Below, one piece after another: positions 19,101-24,552 of a DNA stretch of 34,828 nucleotides; positions within the stretch are counted from its first letter, which is position 1; each line of letters opens with the position of its first letter. The stretch is from positions 1 through 34,828 of IMG/VR virus record IMGVR_UViG_3300045777_000088; one strand, given 5' to 3'. The translations under genes and the position numbers were made by a program. This DNA is from a virus. The notes below the pieces were generated by a model, which worked only from the letters and a program-made list of their open reading frames with translations, was not told the DNA's origin and searched no databases.

Positions 19101-19766
19101 AAAGCCAACCCCATTTTCGGGGAGATTGCGGACCAGTGGAACGGCACCGACTATTTCGGCCACCCCATCTACAACCCGTCCGACAAGAGCACGGTGTTCG
19201 ACTGGCATAGCGAGGACCGCGCCAAGCATTTCTTCGGGGAAGCGCTGCCCTTCTCGGTGCAGGGGCAGAAACAGTTGCAGGGCGCCAAGGAGCCGGGGTT
19301 CACCGGCGAAGCGTTCAGCGCCATGCCGTTCGTCGGGTTGGCGCCGGCCCCGGGCGTGGTGACCAACCCGGAGAAGATCGAATCGTTCCAGCACTACAAG
19401 GAACTGCAGGCGTGGAAGGACAAGCTGCAATTCGATTTGAAGCAGGCGCGCAAGGCCGGCGACAAGACGAAGATTCAGGACATTCAGCGGCAGTTGCAGG
19501 ACAGCCGGCGCGAGAACGCGCAGGAGCACTCCGAGTACATGCGCCGCAAGATGGAAGCGCAGAAGCGCATCCAGGATCAGAAGCGCGGCGGCAACACGTC
19601 GGAGCTCATGCGGACGATCGGGCCGCTCATCGACGGAAGTTCGTCCAGGGCCGAGATGCAGCAACGCATTGAAAAGGCGGGCTATCCGGCGCTGGCTGGG
19701 CTTTTGGGAAATTTACCCGACGAAATTAGGCCACAAGTCAAAGCCAAGCTTGCGGAGTACGCATGA
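7191..19766 (+). CDS. Giant DarB-like virion protein: GGDEF, N6-adenine MTase, SF2 helicase, metallopeptidase-like, ejection region
   Basis: This is a 4191-residue polyvalent protein. Order of parts: unknown N-terminus (1-290); Gly/Ala hydrophobic segments (~299-337, ~372-440) suited to membrane insertion; GGDEF domain (~674-834, motif 761-765); acidic linkers; N6-adenine methyltransferase (~1168-1440, motif I LEPSVGTGNF 1275-1284, NPPF 1341-1344); SF2 helicase (GAGKT 1965-1969, DELH 2127-2130, GATGTP 2178-2183, QRDGRVIRRG 2685-2694) with an extra ~130-residue insert after LVFCD (2457-2461); HExxxH segment (HEMVVH 3115-3120); helical virion region (~3300-4191) with a membrane-like stretch near 3900 and a terminal coiled coil. 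Methylase plus helicase is the architecture of P1 DarB, an anti-restriction protein injected with DNA. The protein is inferred to be packaged and ejected to protect and process incoming DNA. Confidence 0.85.
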   Translation: MDDASPYESLEDDTSGPYESLEDENPHAARLTPPGDFRQEGAYQGWLEMHAKPQQPGRVTRDLEFPGTGYEKGTDADHTLSLGSDYNAVTHDLRGMWNKYATQDPVSGQLDLEPTAAQIDEFALPGMRGFTADSKFAKGVPADQLGSWNDDHTEYHPPGWQPESATARTMKAASEAAGRTYDQVSAGLARGKQRNLATESMTDQALADQTLADPLKIGAQSARQNLAVVGGQTGILDPDTVADQIASAEKAKPPLPAFRRAADEQREKAGSFLGVLDSYVENPRATLATVMQGLSEGGVSLGLATGGGAAAGAVGGPVGAALGTAAGAGTGGYLDAYGSTILQTIKASGVDLADKDAVSAALKDPALMAKAAAAGEKAGIPAAIINAISFGVAGKLYEPAKTLAGGGRLGTAAGIGAETVGQAGIGAGGEATREAVQDDKMDPGRIAEAGLSQVAPTLAFTALHARGRPAESQAETQAEAEQPAGGFNIDDVKPQTGAPALGGSKASASDTYYPGYRWDPDAPNPQPGNPDRKGKYVPTGEQPSAQEPKPARAAPKKAQENNALESPAAEEPPPREERPGEPPIIDAEFQDLPPKAKALTLQATNPDAVTVEHTDSGSVVKVDDVPISTHDTPEAAEQVAQGAREAIETEVSKAEPAAETPLERTQPMPPERRSNTELRQRVNDMTPEQLRAALLQDHLTPLLSKRGWDERDARPTMIHMDLDSLKALNDQASYDTGDQILKAAGHAIADEFGSDHGARVGGDEFKADHDTPEAAHEAMNRLNQRLAGTKIEVTLPDGRKVNINGIGLSYGVGASDHEAETNLHAHKASREAEGTRSPRGQLPAGTTITAPETRGESDQSHPAAEEAGREEIAPEKPPAVEGQTHLGTNAEGEHVYEDEKGVRTAINPETGSVNTENVGLRPVRGPNGTIKYEHVLHNPEDPRFEVEKPADVEKAKRAARAPKVSRYTINDLIDGDGPETVIVRHYPDGKVTAAIGEAADDRHIQVDITKMIEAGATPERAIAQHFGEDTSGKNVERQPETQPAPDEAKEPPAVEGAAAEAQTETHGNGNLPAERVPETGARADEGNAAVGDRNREPVDEGMAESGERAPENGPVPEIPESAGGTGTERVEPAGESASGESRDSGTVRPESEAADAGDHRLDNEELGKGSLRSKYRDNVAAIKILKALDTEGRVATPEERSELARYVGWGAMKGVFDPANKQWAKQHEELKSLLTPAEWRAARASTLNAHYTSKPVVKGIFDAIQHLGFDRGRVLEPSVGTGNFFGLMPPDMRGGSELHGVELDPLTAKIAKALYPSANIKQMGFQDFDIPAEYFDAVIGNPPFGNEPIVDSARSPYSGASIHNYFLSKAIDKLRPGGIMAVVVSHNFLDARNSKTREWIAQHADLIGAARLPQTAFKDTAGTEVVTDVVVLQKRAPNTKGNGDQWVDTVTQKNRDPKTDLEHEHSVNKWMANRPENVLGEPSAAGTMYRPGEYTVMPTGDLDKQIDQWVQQLPQGIYTGVERGPLEADQPDVAIPEGVKVGSYFVDSSGAVRTRTPDALGRQTSIPWQHPNLKALDRVKRMIGLRDLLREQMRMERSGEATPKDIEKNRKKLNAAYDQFLTKYGLLNTPVNRRLFLDDTEAPLVLALEFDYDRGVGNATAEREGIEARPPSARKADIFKQRVLFPPADNIKVSNAKDALLASLNFKGTVDPQYMSQVYDKSPEAIEHELGDVVFRDPQKGLVTADEYLSGDVKTKLEEAKAAALEKNVAALEKVIPQDKLPSQIHATLGAAFVPEDVYGEFYRHITGAPHEVRYVPALGQWFTKEKGQFDNGRNGDLFGTKDISAQGILDKTMAGQAVLITRVMRNSDGSTSTVVMQNETELARAKQEAIKDEWKKWLWSDAERADRVAGIYNDKLNRIVNRKFDGLHLTFPGMSPAISLLDHQKNAVWRGLQSRQMLLDHVVGAGKTYAMATLAMEMRRLGISRKPMLAVPNHLTGQWRSEFSKLYPSSYILVAEPEDFQKANRQKFFSKIATGDWDAVIVGHSSLKKIGLPPETEKKIITEQMDRLSEAIEMMKRERGDRNIIRDMENIKARLEAKFKTKVNNLGERDKVVSFDELGLDSLMVDELHEFKNLFYTSTMARAAGMGNPTGSDKAFDLFVKSRWLTDTFGDKAPIIGATGTPVSNSLVEMYNMQRYLQYPTLQKMGLDVFDSWAKQFGNMESVYEVAPSGTGWRNSTRFQKFANLPALMSLYKTFADTVTLDNLKAQETAQGRTFPVPKLETGAPINVVAPRSKLQENFMGTPKMQMAADGLPDFGLSVRPGDPNRIKSLRFIKDDKTGKYEARGMRDDDREYSLGTGYETQEDAEMAMVQRALTPSLAVDPESILGKFENLRRLMKESKGKINALSITGAANKAGLDYRLIDPTAPDHPGSKINRAVENIVENYKRWDKDKGTQLVFCDLSVPLSARASSASAPRLVYVRDPSTQLLTHKRGTMHTVVGHEQIPYFAVERGTKDEKRIDVYDAASGRLVNQNLKTKAEAHQWAKTTLDDENARTRWHLARNEVGEIDQDSIDDYNNTQEIDPEETPIFGRDDIAGASGPAKFSVYDDIKAKLIKAGIPAREVAFIHDYNSPTAKQKLFDQVNAGDIRVLLGSTAKMGAGTNVQKRAVGLHHIDAPWRPSDLEQRDGRVIRRGNMLYDRDPDGFRMRIYRYATAQTYDTRRWQVLEHKARGIEQLRNYDSSIEEIDDIEGQAADAADMKAAASGDPLILEETKLRNEVQALERLSAATADQQAAMRQKARQARQYANVTLPDQIARLKAEGKIATANPPSKEGWAPLEVAGKEFHAIDKFEPYLADIVASMRNKELTVPVRIEYRGLAFQIEARASYDGSVAIKLKAPSGEEMSYYTAKDTVSPSGFLTRLANYVANIPDRIEFNKRQIESSLKTAEDSEEASKRGFDKQKELDDARARFKKVRNALLAKGPPVSDEERPMFESGTIAQREGLEDLGLGERLHEFERGQKRDMLARGDGAGGMPKAEVERQAQAIIDGFTIKPKGLVVVQSARELARTDLGPNMRAAAAAGANPIASYFPGTGKIYIVADAIKSPEHLAGIVAHEMVVHFGLRSMLGSPYSAEYRQLLRNIAQALPAATDFHGRREISNYDPTRKSHKQIGAEEALAYYEQAQAQGGKIPPAWKQWIDKVHQIVRDWLRKIAGLPEKFDDLYVRNVLNALRQHLRSGRDRSTGEGDASNAMPKDTFYSSVERVLAEDGEGEGGSNSLPAHIVKITPEMRNSVLEGMPLFARPMFARDGDPAPPYEEPLKERTPSKVYMAARRAATSLVDNRLVMDIRKILNPKDVSAVSKEVAARTIPYLGELAHMKAQAQERLEEFARVIGKLSPQDQLDMIHAIETGQRQPIAALQPAADAMRQMLDFWRDQVRALGDGYLENYLENYFPHFWQDKASDVEKLFASIQGRRTMRGPATFLKQRVVPTIRDGIEWGLTPATINPLVMTLLKVHEMQRFISGVSMMRSYKEHGLAVFQRAGKPTPAGWVKIDDPIARVSQWSEEEQGFIERGHYIMPEDGGRIINNHLSASRLRNFAPAQAFRFATNLLNSMQLGLSAFHLGFTTLDAMVSKNALAIEHMMHFEPIRAAGAFLEAATPAGAIMNIRRGYQLMQAYLNPSGATPELKALVAALAAGGGRVKMDTYFMPTHGQSPFRGYGLGAIRGDIRAALAQPHDKVSALTKAIGNIPVEYAQKFWNELRVLARINPAFVVPFEVLGRITRATTSPIMEYIVPWQKLGVFSDLASNWIRRNPGADAEDVAKAMQSIWRSVDNRLGEMVYDDKFWDRTFKDTLHLTIRAVGWNFGTIEEIGGAPHDVLKAVDKGLRTGKINADDFGHKATYVMGLMFTTAVIGAITQYLMTGKGPDELKDYIFPKTGRLLPDGAAERIALPSYAKDIWEYAHHPGTTIIHKANPIFGEIADQWNGTDYFGHPIYNPSDKSTVFDWHSEDRAKHFFGEALPFSVQGQKQLQGAKEPGFTGEAFSAMPFVGLAPAPGVVTNPEKIESFQHYKELQAWKDKLQFDLKQARKAGDKTKIQDIQRQLQDSRRENAQEHSEYMRRKMEAQKRIQDQKRGGNTSELMRTIGPLIDGSSSRAEMQQRIEKAGYPALAGLLGNLPDEIRPQVKAKLAEYA
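9640..9807 (+). CDS. Candidate nested small gene inside giant gene, +1 frame
   Basis: This ORF encodes 55 residues and is read one base ahead of the giant gene. It has its own ATG with TAGGAG nine bases upstream. The product is Lys/Pro-rich with a Leu helix (ANSLREQLLPLLKQGGK) and a basic tail ending KKPAGKK. In its second half, codons mostly end in G or C, whereas giant-frame codons there often end in A or T and give an acidic low-complexity peptide. In its first part the giant frame still looks like the natural end of the GGDEF domain, so true dual coding or a chance ORF are both possible. No function can be assigned. Confidence 0.4.
   Translation: MKQKPTSTPTKPVARLKAHVPPAANSLREQLLPLLKQGGKVTKVTLPPKKPAGKK
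10387..10674 (+). CDS. Nested gene inside giant gene, +1 frame, unknown function
   Basis: This ORF encodes 95 residues, again one base ahead of the giant gene; the frame extends further up with possible starts at 10309 and 10225. The product looks like a real globular protein: MEMEIYRPSEYPKPVLEQM, then RWMRGWPKAVKEHLKTGQY, and NHEIAELYGL. By hand count about 76 of 95 codons end in G or C in this frame, against about 36 of 95 in the giant's frame, where the peptide is a Glu/Pro/Gly/Ala linker. The ribosome site is weak. The TAG at 10672-10674 sits about 20 bases before the methyltransferase part begins. I infer an older small gene now overprinted by the giant frame. Its function is unknown and its expression unproven. 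Confidence 0.55.
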   Translation: MEMEIYRPSEYPKPVLEQMKAMPPLAIEIANRWMRGWPKAVKEHLKTGQYLKFLKAQEEQERNVLSQPGNRHLANHEIAELYGLSPKPPMPETTA

Positions 19767-20245
19767 CCCAGAATCCGAACTTGGTGGCATTCTTGGCGAC
19801 GATCCGGCACAGCGAAGGCACGGACCAATACCCAAACCCTTGGTCCGTGTGCTTTGAGGGGAAATTCACCATCACCGATTTCTCCGAACACCCCGCAGTG
19901 CTCGGCACCTGGCACGGCGAGCCGCTCGATTTCTTGGGTCCCAAGTACGTCGGCATGGTCTCGACCGCCGCCGGGGCCTACCAGCTGATCCGCCCAACGT
20001 GGGAAGCCTGCAAGAAAGCAATGCACCTCCCGGATTTCAGCCCGAGTTCCCAGGATGCCGCGGCGACCTACCTGATCAACAGCAAAAAAGCGCTCAATCT
20101 GGTGACTTCCGGCCAGATTGCGGCGGCTATCACCCTTTGCAGTGGGTTATGGGCCTCCCTTCCAGGTTCGTCGTCTGGTCAGCCGCAAGCAAAAATGGCA
20201 TCCTTGATCCAAGCCTACACAACGGCTGGCGGGGGATTCGCGTGA
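19763..20245 (+). CDS. Endolysin, lambda R-like lytic transglycosylase (GH104)
   Basis: The protein has 160 residues and starts at an ATG that overlaps the stop of the giant gene (ATGA). The N-terminus FLATIRHSEGTD carries the likely catalytic Glu (E18) in the position seen in lambda R. The following FTITDFSEHP, STAAGAYQLIRPTWE, DFSPSSQDAAATYLI and ALCSGLWASLPGSS-type segments match the lambda lysozyme/GH104 fold. The family cleaves the MurNAc-GlcNAc bond of peptidoglycan and forms 1,6-anhydro ends. It has no signal peptide or membrane anchor, so release to the periplasm should need a holin. It heads the lysis cassette with the spanins just downstream. Confidence 0.92.
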   Translation: MTQNPNLVAFLATIRHSEGTDQYPNPWSVCFEGKFTITDFSEHPAVLGTWHGEPLDFLGPKYVGMVSTAAGAYQLIRPTWEACKKAMHLPDFSPSSQDAAATYLINSKKALNLVTSGQIAAAITLCSGLWASLPGSSSGQPQAKMASLIQAYTTAGGGFA

Positions 20246-20481
20246 GATTTGCGCCCGGGACTCGAGACTCCATCACGGATCGGCCGTATTTCGTATTGAG
20301 CGAGTGCAAGCGCTACACCGTTGAGATACCGCTGGCCGAGGGGCGCCCCTACCTCGCTTGGCGTCAGTCGATCAACCTGCCCGAGATGCGAAAGACCATC
20401 CCCGCGGTGTTTTTGGGTGCTCACCCGGACGCCAAGAGCGCCAAAGCCGCGTGCGAAGCCCATGCCGGCCCTCAGTCCTAA
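20242..20481 (+). CDS. Small protein in lysis cassette, unknown
   Basis: This 79-residue protein starts at a GTG that overlaps the endolysin stop (GTGA). The sequence is compact and charged (RFAPGTRDSITDRPYFVL, CKRYTVEIPLAEGRPYL, SINLPEMRKTIPAVFLGA), with no hydrophobic helix. It is therefore not an obvious holin or antiholin despite its position between endolysin and spanin. It overlaps the start of the inner spanin by 20 bases. I recognise no family; a regulator of lysis is possible but only from context. Confidence 0.65.
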   Translation: MRFAPGTRDSITDRPYFVLSECKRYTVEIPLAEGRPYLAWRQSINLPEMRKTIPAVFLGAHPDAKSAKAACEAHAGPQS

Positions 20482-20956
20482 GCTGATTGCGATCCTGGCA
20501 ACCGCCGCCTTGATCGCGGGTTTGGGGTTGTGGGTGGCGTTTGAGCGCGAACACGTCGCGGCGCTGACCGCGCAGGTTTCGAATTTGACGACGCAGCTGG
20601 CCGGCGCGGTCAGCGTGAACCACCAGGACCAGACCGTCATCGACGCCATGCAAAAGACGCTGGCGCAATGGCAGGCAGCAGCCACTGCCGCCGCCGCTCA
20701 AGAGGACGAGGCCAAGACGGCGCTCGCACAGCAATTGCAGGCGCATGCAGCCGTCGAAACCAAAGCCATCCAGTTGGAGCAACAGGACCATGCCATCCCG
20801 AAGTGTCAGGACTTGCTCAATGTCAATCTTGGGGTGTTTTGCCCTAACACCGTGGCTGGTCTCAGGATGCGCAGCGCCGCAAGTGGTCTACAAGGACCGC
20901 CTCGTGAGAATCCCGGTCCCGGACCCGCTGCCGCTGGACCCAGCCCTGTCCGCTGA
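20462..20956 (+). CDS. Inner-membrane spanin (Rz-like)
   Basis: The protein has 164 residues with the start chosen at MPALSPKLIAILATAALIAG, because a single N-terminal membrane helix (about residues 8-26) follows at once; the frame extends upstream only as a shadow of the previous gene. Residues ~30-110 form an Ala/Gln-rich helical periplasmic coil. A Cys pair near the end (CQDLLNVNLGVFC) resembles Rz proteins. The last ~30 residues are Pro/Gly-rich, as expected where the outer spanin gene overlaps in another frame. In Rz/Rz1 systems the two proteins bridge the periplasm and fuse the membranes in the last step of lysis. Confidence 0.85.
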   Translation: MPALSPKLIAILATAALIAGLGLWVAFEREHVAALTAQVSNLTTQLAGAVSVNHQDQTVIDAMQKTLAQWQAAATAAAAQEDEAKTALAQQLQAHAAVETKAIQLEQQDHAIPKCQDLLNVNLGVFCPNTVAGLRMRSAASGLQGPPRENPGPGPAAAGPSPVR

Positions 20957-21110
20957 TTGCCCGCCGTCCGTCACGCTGCCGCTGTCGGGGCCGGTCACGG
21001 TGGGGGATATGATCGCCCGATTGGGCTCCGTCGAGGATGCGCTTTTGACCTGCCGGGAAGAACTGGCGCAGATTCGGGCGGTACAGCCGGTGCTTCCCGC
21101 CCGCGATTGA
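20790..21110 (+). CDS. Outer-membrane lipoprotein spanin (Rz1-like), overlapping Rz
   Basis: The protein has 106 residues from the ATG at 20790. It begins inside the inner-spanin gene in another frame and runs past its end. The chosen start gives a signal peptide with two Arg residues, a hydrophobic core and the lipobox VSGC (Cys27); the alternative ATG at 20820 would lack the basic part. After Cys27 the mature region is short and Pro-rich at first (IPVPDPLPLDP), as in Rz1 proteins, then ends in a small helix. The stop lies at 21110, directly against the stop of the convergent gene on the other strand. Confidence 0.8.
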   Translation: MPSRSVRTCSMSILGCFALTPWLVSGCAAPQVVYKDRLVRIPVPDPLPLDPALSADCPPSVTLPLSGPVTVGDMIARLGSVEDALLTCREELAQIRAVQPVLPARD

Positions 21111-21293
21111 TCAGCGGGATTCGAGCCGCACGCGCAGCGAATGCGCGTCTTTCACCGAAACCGACACGAAACACCCGCGAATCCGCGATTGCTTGTGCGC
21201 TTGGCTCCGCAGGCTGCGTTCGTCCGCTCGATCGCGCCAGATGAACGAATCACCGATCTTCTTGAGCCGCGTCCATGGATACTTGCAATTCAC
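21111..21293 (-). CDS. Small basic protein, unknown
   Basis: This 60-residue protein starts at a GTG that overlaps the stop of the upstream gene (GTGA), and it ends exactly where the outer-spanin gene ends on the other strand. It is rich in Arg, Lys and Ser (YPWTRLKKIGDSFIWRD, KQSRIRGCFVSVSV). The last gene of the recombination operon often encodes a small unknown protein in such phages. The beta-like C-terminus and early aromatic residues hint at a small nucleic-acid-binding fold, but I recognise no family. The start rests on translational coupling; a longer frame upstream is a shadow. Confidence 0.6.
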   Translation of the reverse strand: MNCKYPWTRLKKIGDSFIWRDRADERSLRSQAHKQSRIRGCFVSVSVKDAHSLRVRLESR

Positions 21294-21529
21294 TGAACCA
21301 CCTCCCCTTCCGTTTTGGTGCAGTCGCGCAGTGCTTGCTGGACCGCCCCCATGATGACGGTGTGCGCGGCATCGCCCACCTCGATGTAGCAAACGCCGGC
21401 CATGACCGAGAGAAACCCCAGCCACCAGGCGTCTTTCTGCATGCCGGAAAGTTGCATGGTGTTCTGGATGACCGGAACCAATTGCCGGGCCCGCAGCGCT
21501 CCTTGCTCGACGGATTCCTCCCAGTTCAC
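21290..21529 (-). CDS. Small protein in recombination operon, unknown
   Basis: This 79-residue protein starts with GTG and overlaps the stop of the coiled-coil gene (GTGA). The N-terminal half is helical (NWEESVEQGALRARQLVPVI). A hydrophobic middle (WWLGFLSVMAGVCYI) could be a buried helix or weak membrane segment, and the C-terminus is helical again. No known motif is visible. Tight coupling on both sides shows it belongs to the leftward operon with the exonuclease and annealase. A role in recombination or in host interaction cannot be told apart from sequence alone. Confidence 0.6.
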   Translation of the reverse strand: MNWEESVEQGALRARQLVPVIQNTMQLSGMQKDAWWLGFLSVMAGVCYIEVGDAAHTVIMGAVQQALRDCTKTEGEVVQ

Positions 21530-22536
21530 TTCTTCCTCCCCCGGCCCACGGCGAGCTCGTCCTCAAAATAGACTTCGAAGCAGTCGCCCAAGGTCTCGGC
21601 GGCCAGATCCTTCAACCGGTCGACGACCTCCTGCACCTTGTCGGTGTCCAAGCAGTGATAGCGCATCGGCACCTTGTCGAGCGGCGCTTTCAGGCGAAAC
21701 TTCCACACCCGCCGGCGCGAAACGCCGTCGACCTTGGCAAGCGCCGCCGGCCCCGCGACCGCCGCCGTAGTGGCTTCCTGGGCCGCCGCTTGGGCCTGCG
21801 CCGCCGCTTCGGCCGCCGCCGCAGTCTCCCGCTCGGCCGCCAGTTGCTTGCGCCGGGCCTCAATAGCGGCCTCCCGGTCGATCGCCGCCTGCTTCTTGGC
21901 GTTCTCGGCGTCGATTTCCGCCTGCTTCGCTCGAGCCTCCGCGGCCTTGGCCGCCGCCTGATCCCCGCGGGCCGCCGCCTCGGCCGCCGCCGCCGCCTGA
22001 CGCGCGCGCCATGCTTCCGCTTCCGCAGCCTCTCGTTTCGCCCGTTCCTGGGCCTGCGCGGCTTCCGCAGCCTGCCGCCGTGCAGTTTCCTCGGCCCGGA
22101 GGCGCTCCTGAGCCTCCTTCTCCTTGCGCCGCGCCTCGGCCTCCCTGGCGCGTTCCTCGGCCTGCAAGCGCTGCCGCTCGGCTTCCGCCTCCCGCCGTTT
22201 GGCCTCATCCCAATCGAGCATGGCGCCTTTGATGGTCCGGATCGCTTCCTCCCGCCGCGCGATCGGACCCCGGAAGTAGTCGTCAATCTGGCGCGTACCG
22301 GCCAGGAACGGGGCTTTGAGCTTCACCCGGTCGGCGTCGATGGATTTGATCGACTGGCTGATGTCGGCGGCGAGCTCCGCGGCGGCCGAGTAGTCGGCGT
22401 CCGACTCGATCCGCACGGCGACGGCCTGCCGGTAGACCCGTTCCGCGACCGCTTGGATGTCGGAGGGCAGGGTCGCGGACGCCATCAGGCCGGTGTCGTC
22501 GGCGCCGCGGCTTTGATCGATTGCGAGTTCGTTCAT
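21526..22536 (-). CDS. Coiled-coil protein of the recombination operon
   Basis: The protein has 336 residues. Its ATG follows a GGAGGTG site and overlaps the stop of the annealase gene (ATGA). Residues ~25-115 are helical and charged. Residues ~115-260 form a very long coiled coil of Glu, Ala, Arg, Gln and Lys with almost no break. Residues ~265-330 are a compact C-terminal domain (RRRVWKFRLKAPLDKVPMRY, then CFEVYFEDELAV). Proteins with a long coil and a WKF-type C-terminal domain are common beside phage RecT/Bet genes, and their exact role is not known to me. An accessory role in strand annealing or exonuclease loading is inferred from the operon. Confidence 0.7.
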   Translation of the reverse strand: MNELAIDQSRGADDTGLMASATLPSDIQAVAERVYRQAVAVRIESDADYSAAAELAADISQSIKSIDADRVKLKAPFLAGTRQIDDYFRGPIARREEAIRTIKGAMLDWDEAKRREAEAERQRLQAEERAREAEARRKEKEAQERLRAEETARRQAAEAAQAQERAKREAAEAEAWRARQAAAAAEAAARGDQAAAKAAEARAKQAEIDAENAKKQAAIDREAAIEARRKQLAAERETAAAAEAAAQAQAAAQEATTAAVAGPAALAKVDGVSRRRVWKFRLKAPLDKVPMRYHCLDTDKVQEVVDRLKDLAAETLGDCFEVYFEDELAVGRGRKK

Positions 22537-23549
22537 GACTGCTTCACCTCCCTTTCCTCAAGCAATTCCTTCAAGTCCCTGTATAGGGCCTCGATATCCA
22601 ATGGTATTTCCCGCCCACTGAATTCGAAATCGTCGCAGACTTGGCGGTAGGCTTTCTTCAAGCCGTCCACCGTTTTCTGCATCTTGAGGTACGCGAGCGC
22701 CGAGGCTTCGTTGTACTCGTGCTTGACGTCGGCGGCTTCGGGTTCCGGCTCCAGCCGCTGTTGTTGCGCGGCCGACTGGCCTTGCTGAATCACGGATTCC
22801 GGAACGCCGCGTTCGGTGTTGGTGTTCTGCAGGTTCGCCAGCGGATTGACTTCGCCCCGCCGATCCTTGAGCGCAGCTTTGGCTTGCTCGGTGCGGCTCA
22901 TGCCGGCCGGTTCGCCCGTCGCGCGCCGATTCGTCGTCTGATCGATGATTTGGTCGATCATTTCCTCCATGGTTGGCTCGCCGCCGATTTCATCGGGGAA
23001 TGCCTCGCGAAGGCCCGCCGCTTCGGTGCATTTCGTCAGCATCTGAATGGGCGCCTTGCTCCAGCGCGAGTTGACGCCGCCCTCCTTCGTCAGCCCCACG
23101 ACCTCGCGGTAGTAGACTCGCACTGGAAACGGCACCGAAACCTTCGCTTTCTCGTTCCAGCGATGGAACGTCATGTCGCACCACTCAGGCGCTTCGAACC
23201 CTTCGGGGCCGACCATGGGGCCGTACTCCGGTTTTGAGTGACCAAAGTACAGGCCGGTGCGCTGCGCCGTGATTCTGTACTCGTAAATTCCGGGCAGGAT
23301 CACGTCCCGCCAGATGTAATCCTTGCCCTGCTTCACTTGCATCGGAACGATGTGGCAAGGCTTTTTCAGCACATCGAGCTTGCGCGCCAAGCAGTAGTCG
23401 ATCGCCATCAAGATCGATGCCGTCGCGGCGCCGGGGAAACACGAGTTCTTCAACGTGTTCCATGTATGCGCCTCGACCCCTCGAGCCGCCAGTTGGCTCG
23501 ATAGCTTGCTCTCGTCGCTTGGGACGACAGCGTTTGCGTTTGCACTCAT
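22533..23549 (-). CDS. bet: Single-strand annealing recombinase, RecT/Bet family
   Basis: The protein has 338 residues, with an ATG preceded by a GGGG-type site three bases after the exonuclease stop. The core contains AIDYCLARKLDVLKKPCHIV, a conserved signature of Bet proteins, followed by ILPGIYEYRITAQRTGLY and WSKAPIQMLTKCTEAAGLREAFP, also characteristic. The C-terminal ~130 residues are Gln/Glu-rich and probably flexible. The protein is expected to coat single-stranded DNA made by the exonuclease and anneal it to complementary strands, as in the lambda Red pathway. The exonuclease, annealase and coiled-coil genes are closely spaced in one operon. Confidence 0.92.
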   Translation of the reverse strand: MSANANAVVPSDESKLSSQLAARGVEAHTWNTLKNSCFPGAATASILMAIDYCLARKLDVLKKPCHIVPMQVKQGKDYIWRDVILPGIYEYRITAQRTGLYFGHSKPEYGPMVGPEGFEAPEWCDMTFHRWNEKAKVSVPFPVRVYYREVVGLTKEGGVNSRWSKAPIQMLTKCTEAAGLREAFPDEIGGEPTMEEMIDQIIDQTTNRRATGEPAGMSRTEQAKAALKDRRGEVNPLANLQNTNTERGVPESVIQQGQSAAQQQRLEPEPEAADVKHEYNEASALAYLKMQKTVDGLKKAYRQVCDDFEFSGREIPLDIEALYRDLKELLEEREVKQS

Positions 23550-23552
23550 GAA

Positions 23553-24467
23553 TTACCCCTTTACCTTGTTCAAAAAAACCCGTGAACTGGAAACCTTCGT
23601 CACCGCCTGAGCGATGTCCGGAAACTCGGCCCGCAGCCGGTCGGCGTCGATCGTGCGCCGCTCCTGAGAGTTCCAAGTCGCCAGCACCGAACCCTGCGCG
23701 CCGATCAACGAAACCCTCCTGAGCGTCGCCGCATCGCCCATAAACGCGGTGATGCCCTTGGCGAGAAACTCGATTTCATCTTGGATGGCCTTGGCGCGGG
23801 CCTTCGCTTTGGCGTGCTCGTTGACCAATGCCACCACGTCGGCGGGCGCCTCGATCGACCGGCCGTTGTCTTTCGGATGCAGGCGAAGCACATCCTGCCG
23901 GTCCTGCGGCTCCGGCGGCTCGCGCCGCTTCACCCGCTGCATGAAGGCATCCTCGCCCTCGCGCACCAGGTCGATCAGTTCCTGGTCCCGCGCGACCGAG
24001 TACGTGCGAAACGTCCGCCCGCCGATCAGCACCGGGAAATACACGCCCGGAGCGGTCGGAATGCACGACAAACTGTGCGCTGCGTTGTGCAGGTAATGCA
24101 GCGGGATGTCATCCTCACCATCGCCCCAGCCGCGGTAATCGCCCGACGTCTTGGCCTCGACGATCCAGCCATCCGGGGATAGCCCATCGACCGTGCAGCG
24201 CCGCCATGGCGTCTTGGGATCCTGGAACACCGCTTGCCGGCTGGTCACCGCCAGATGCGTCTCGCGCTCGAACAGCGCCAGCGTGACCGGTTCCAGCGCG
24301 GTGCCGACCATCATCGGGATGGTTTCCTCGATGGGCTCCCCTTCCCCGATTTTCGACAGGTACAGTTCGACCGGGCTGAAAAAGGGGCTGGTGCCCAAGG
24401 CGGCCGAACTTTCGCTTGCGCCGAGATACCCTCGGCGTTCCTCTAACTGTGCTTTCGTGAATGGCAT
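23553..24467 (-). CDS. YqaJ-type viral recombination exonuclease
   Basis: The protein has 304 residues. The start is set at MPFTKAQLEERR (ATG 24467, AAAGGT upstream) rather than at 24533, because the conserved domain begins at once and the promoter lies in between. Motifs fit the lambda-exonuclease/YqaJ PD-(D/E)XK family: YLGASESSAALG, VGTALEPVTLALFE, then VDGLSPDGWIVEAKTSG with the acidic residues and Lys of the active site. It should digest one strand of DNA ends to give single strands for the Bet protein encoded next. The C-terminal ~100 residues are helical and may bind the partner. It is the first gene of the leftward operon. Confidence 0.9.
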   Translation of the reverse strand: MPFTKAQLEERRGYLGASESSAALGTSPFFSPVELYLSKIGEGEPIEETIPMMVGTALEPVTLALFERETHLAVTSRQAVFQDPKTPWRRCTVDGLSPDGWIVEAKTSGDYRGWGDGEDDIPLHYLHNAAHSLSCIPTAPGVYFPVLIGGRTFRTYSVARDQELIDLVREGEDAFMQRVKRREPPEPQDRQDVLRLHPKDNGRSIEAPADVVALVNEHAKAKARAKAIQDEIEFLAKGITAFMGDAATLRRVSLIGAQGSVLATWNSQERRTIDADRLRAEFPDIAQAVTKVSSSRVFLNKVKG

Positions 24468-24504
24468 CGCTATTACCTTTAGGGTTGACGAATGGTGACA
24501 AAGG

Positions 24505-24533
24505 ATATTACCCTTCGCTCGCACGCTTGGCAA
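24505..24533 (-). promoter_or_regulatory. Sigma70-like promoter of the recombination operon
   Basis: Read on the minus strand, TTGCCA (24533-24528) is followed after 17 bases by TAATAT (24510-24505), about 38 bases before the exonuclease start. This matches a sigma70 promoter well and accounts for the leftward exonuclease-Bet operon. A 10-base direct repeat, TGACAAAGGA, occurs at 24496-24505, touching the -10 box, and at 24538-24547, just upstream of the -35 box. The repeat pair may be an operator, although the second copy also serves as the ribosome site of the rightward gene at 24553. Confidence 0.55.
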
Positions 24534-24552
24534 TCACTGACAAAGGACGTTT

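Noticed and set aside
21097-21120. Possible bidirectional terminator between outer spanin and the minus-strand gene
   Set aside because: A short TCCCGC/GCGGGA stem with a long loop and no T-tract on either side.
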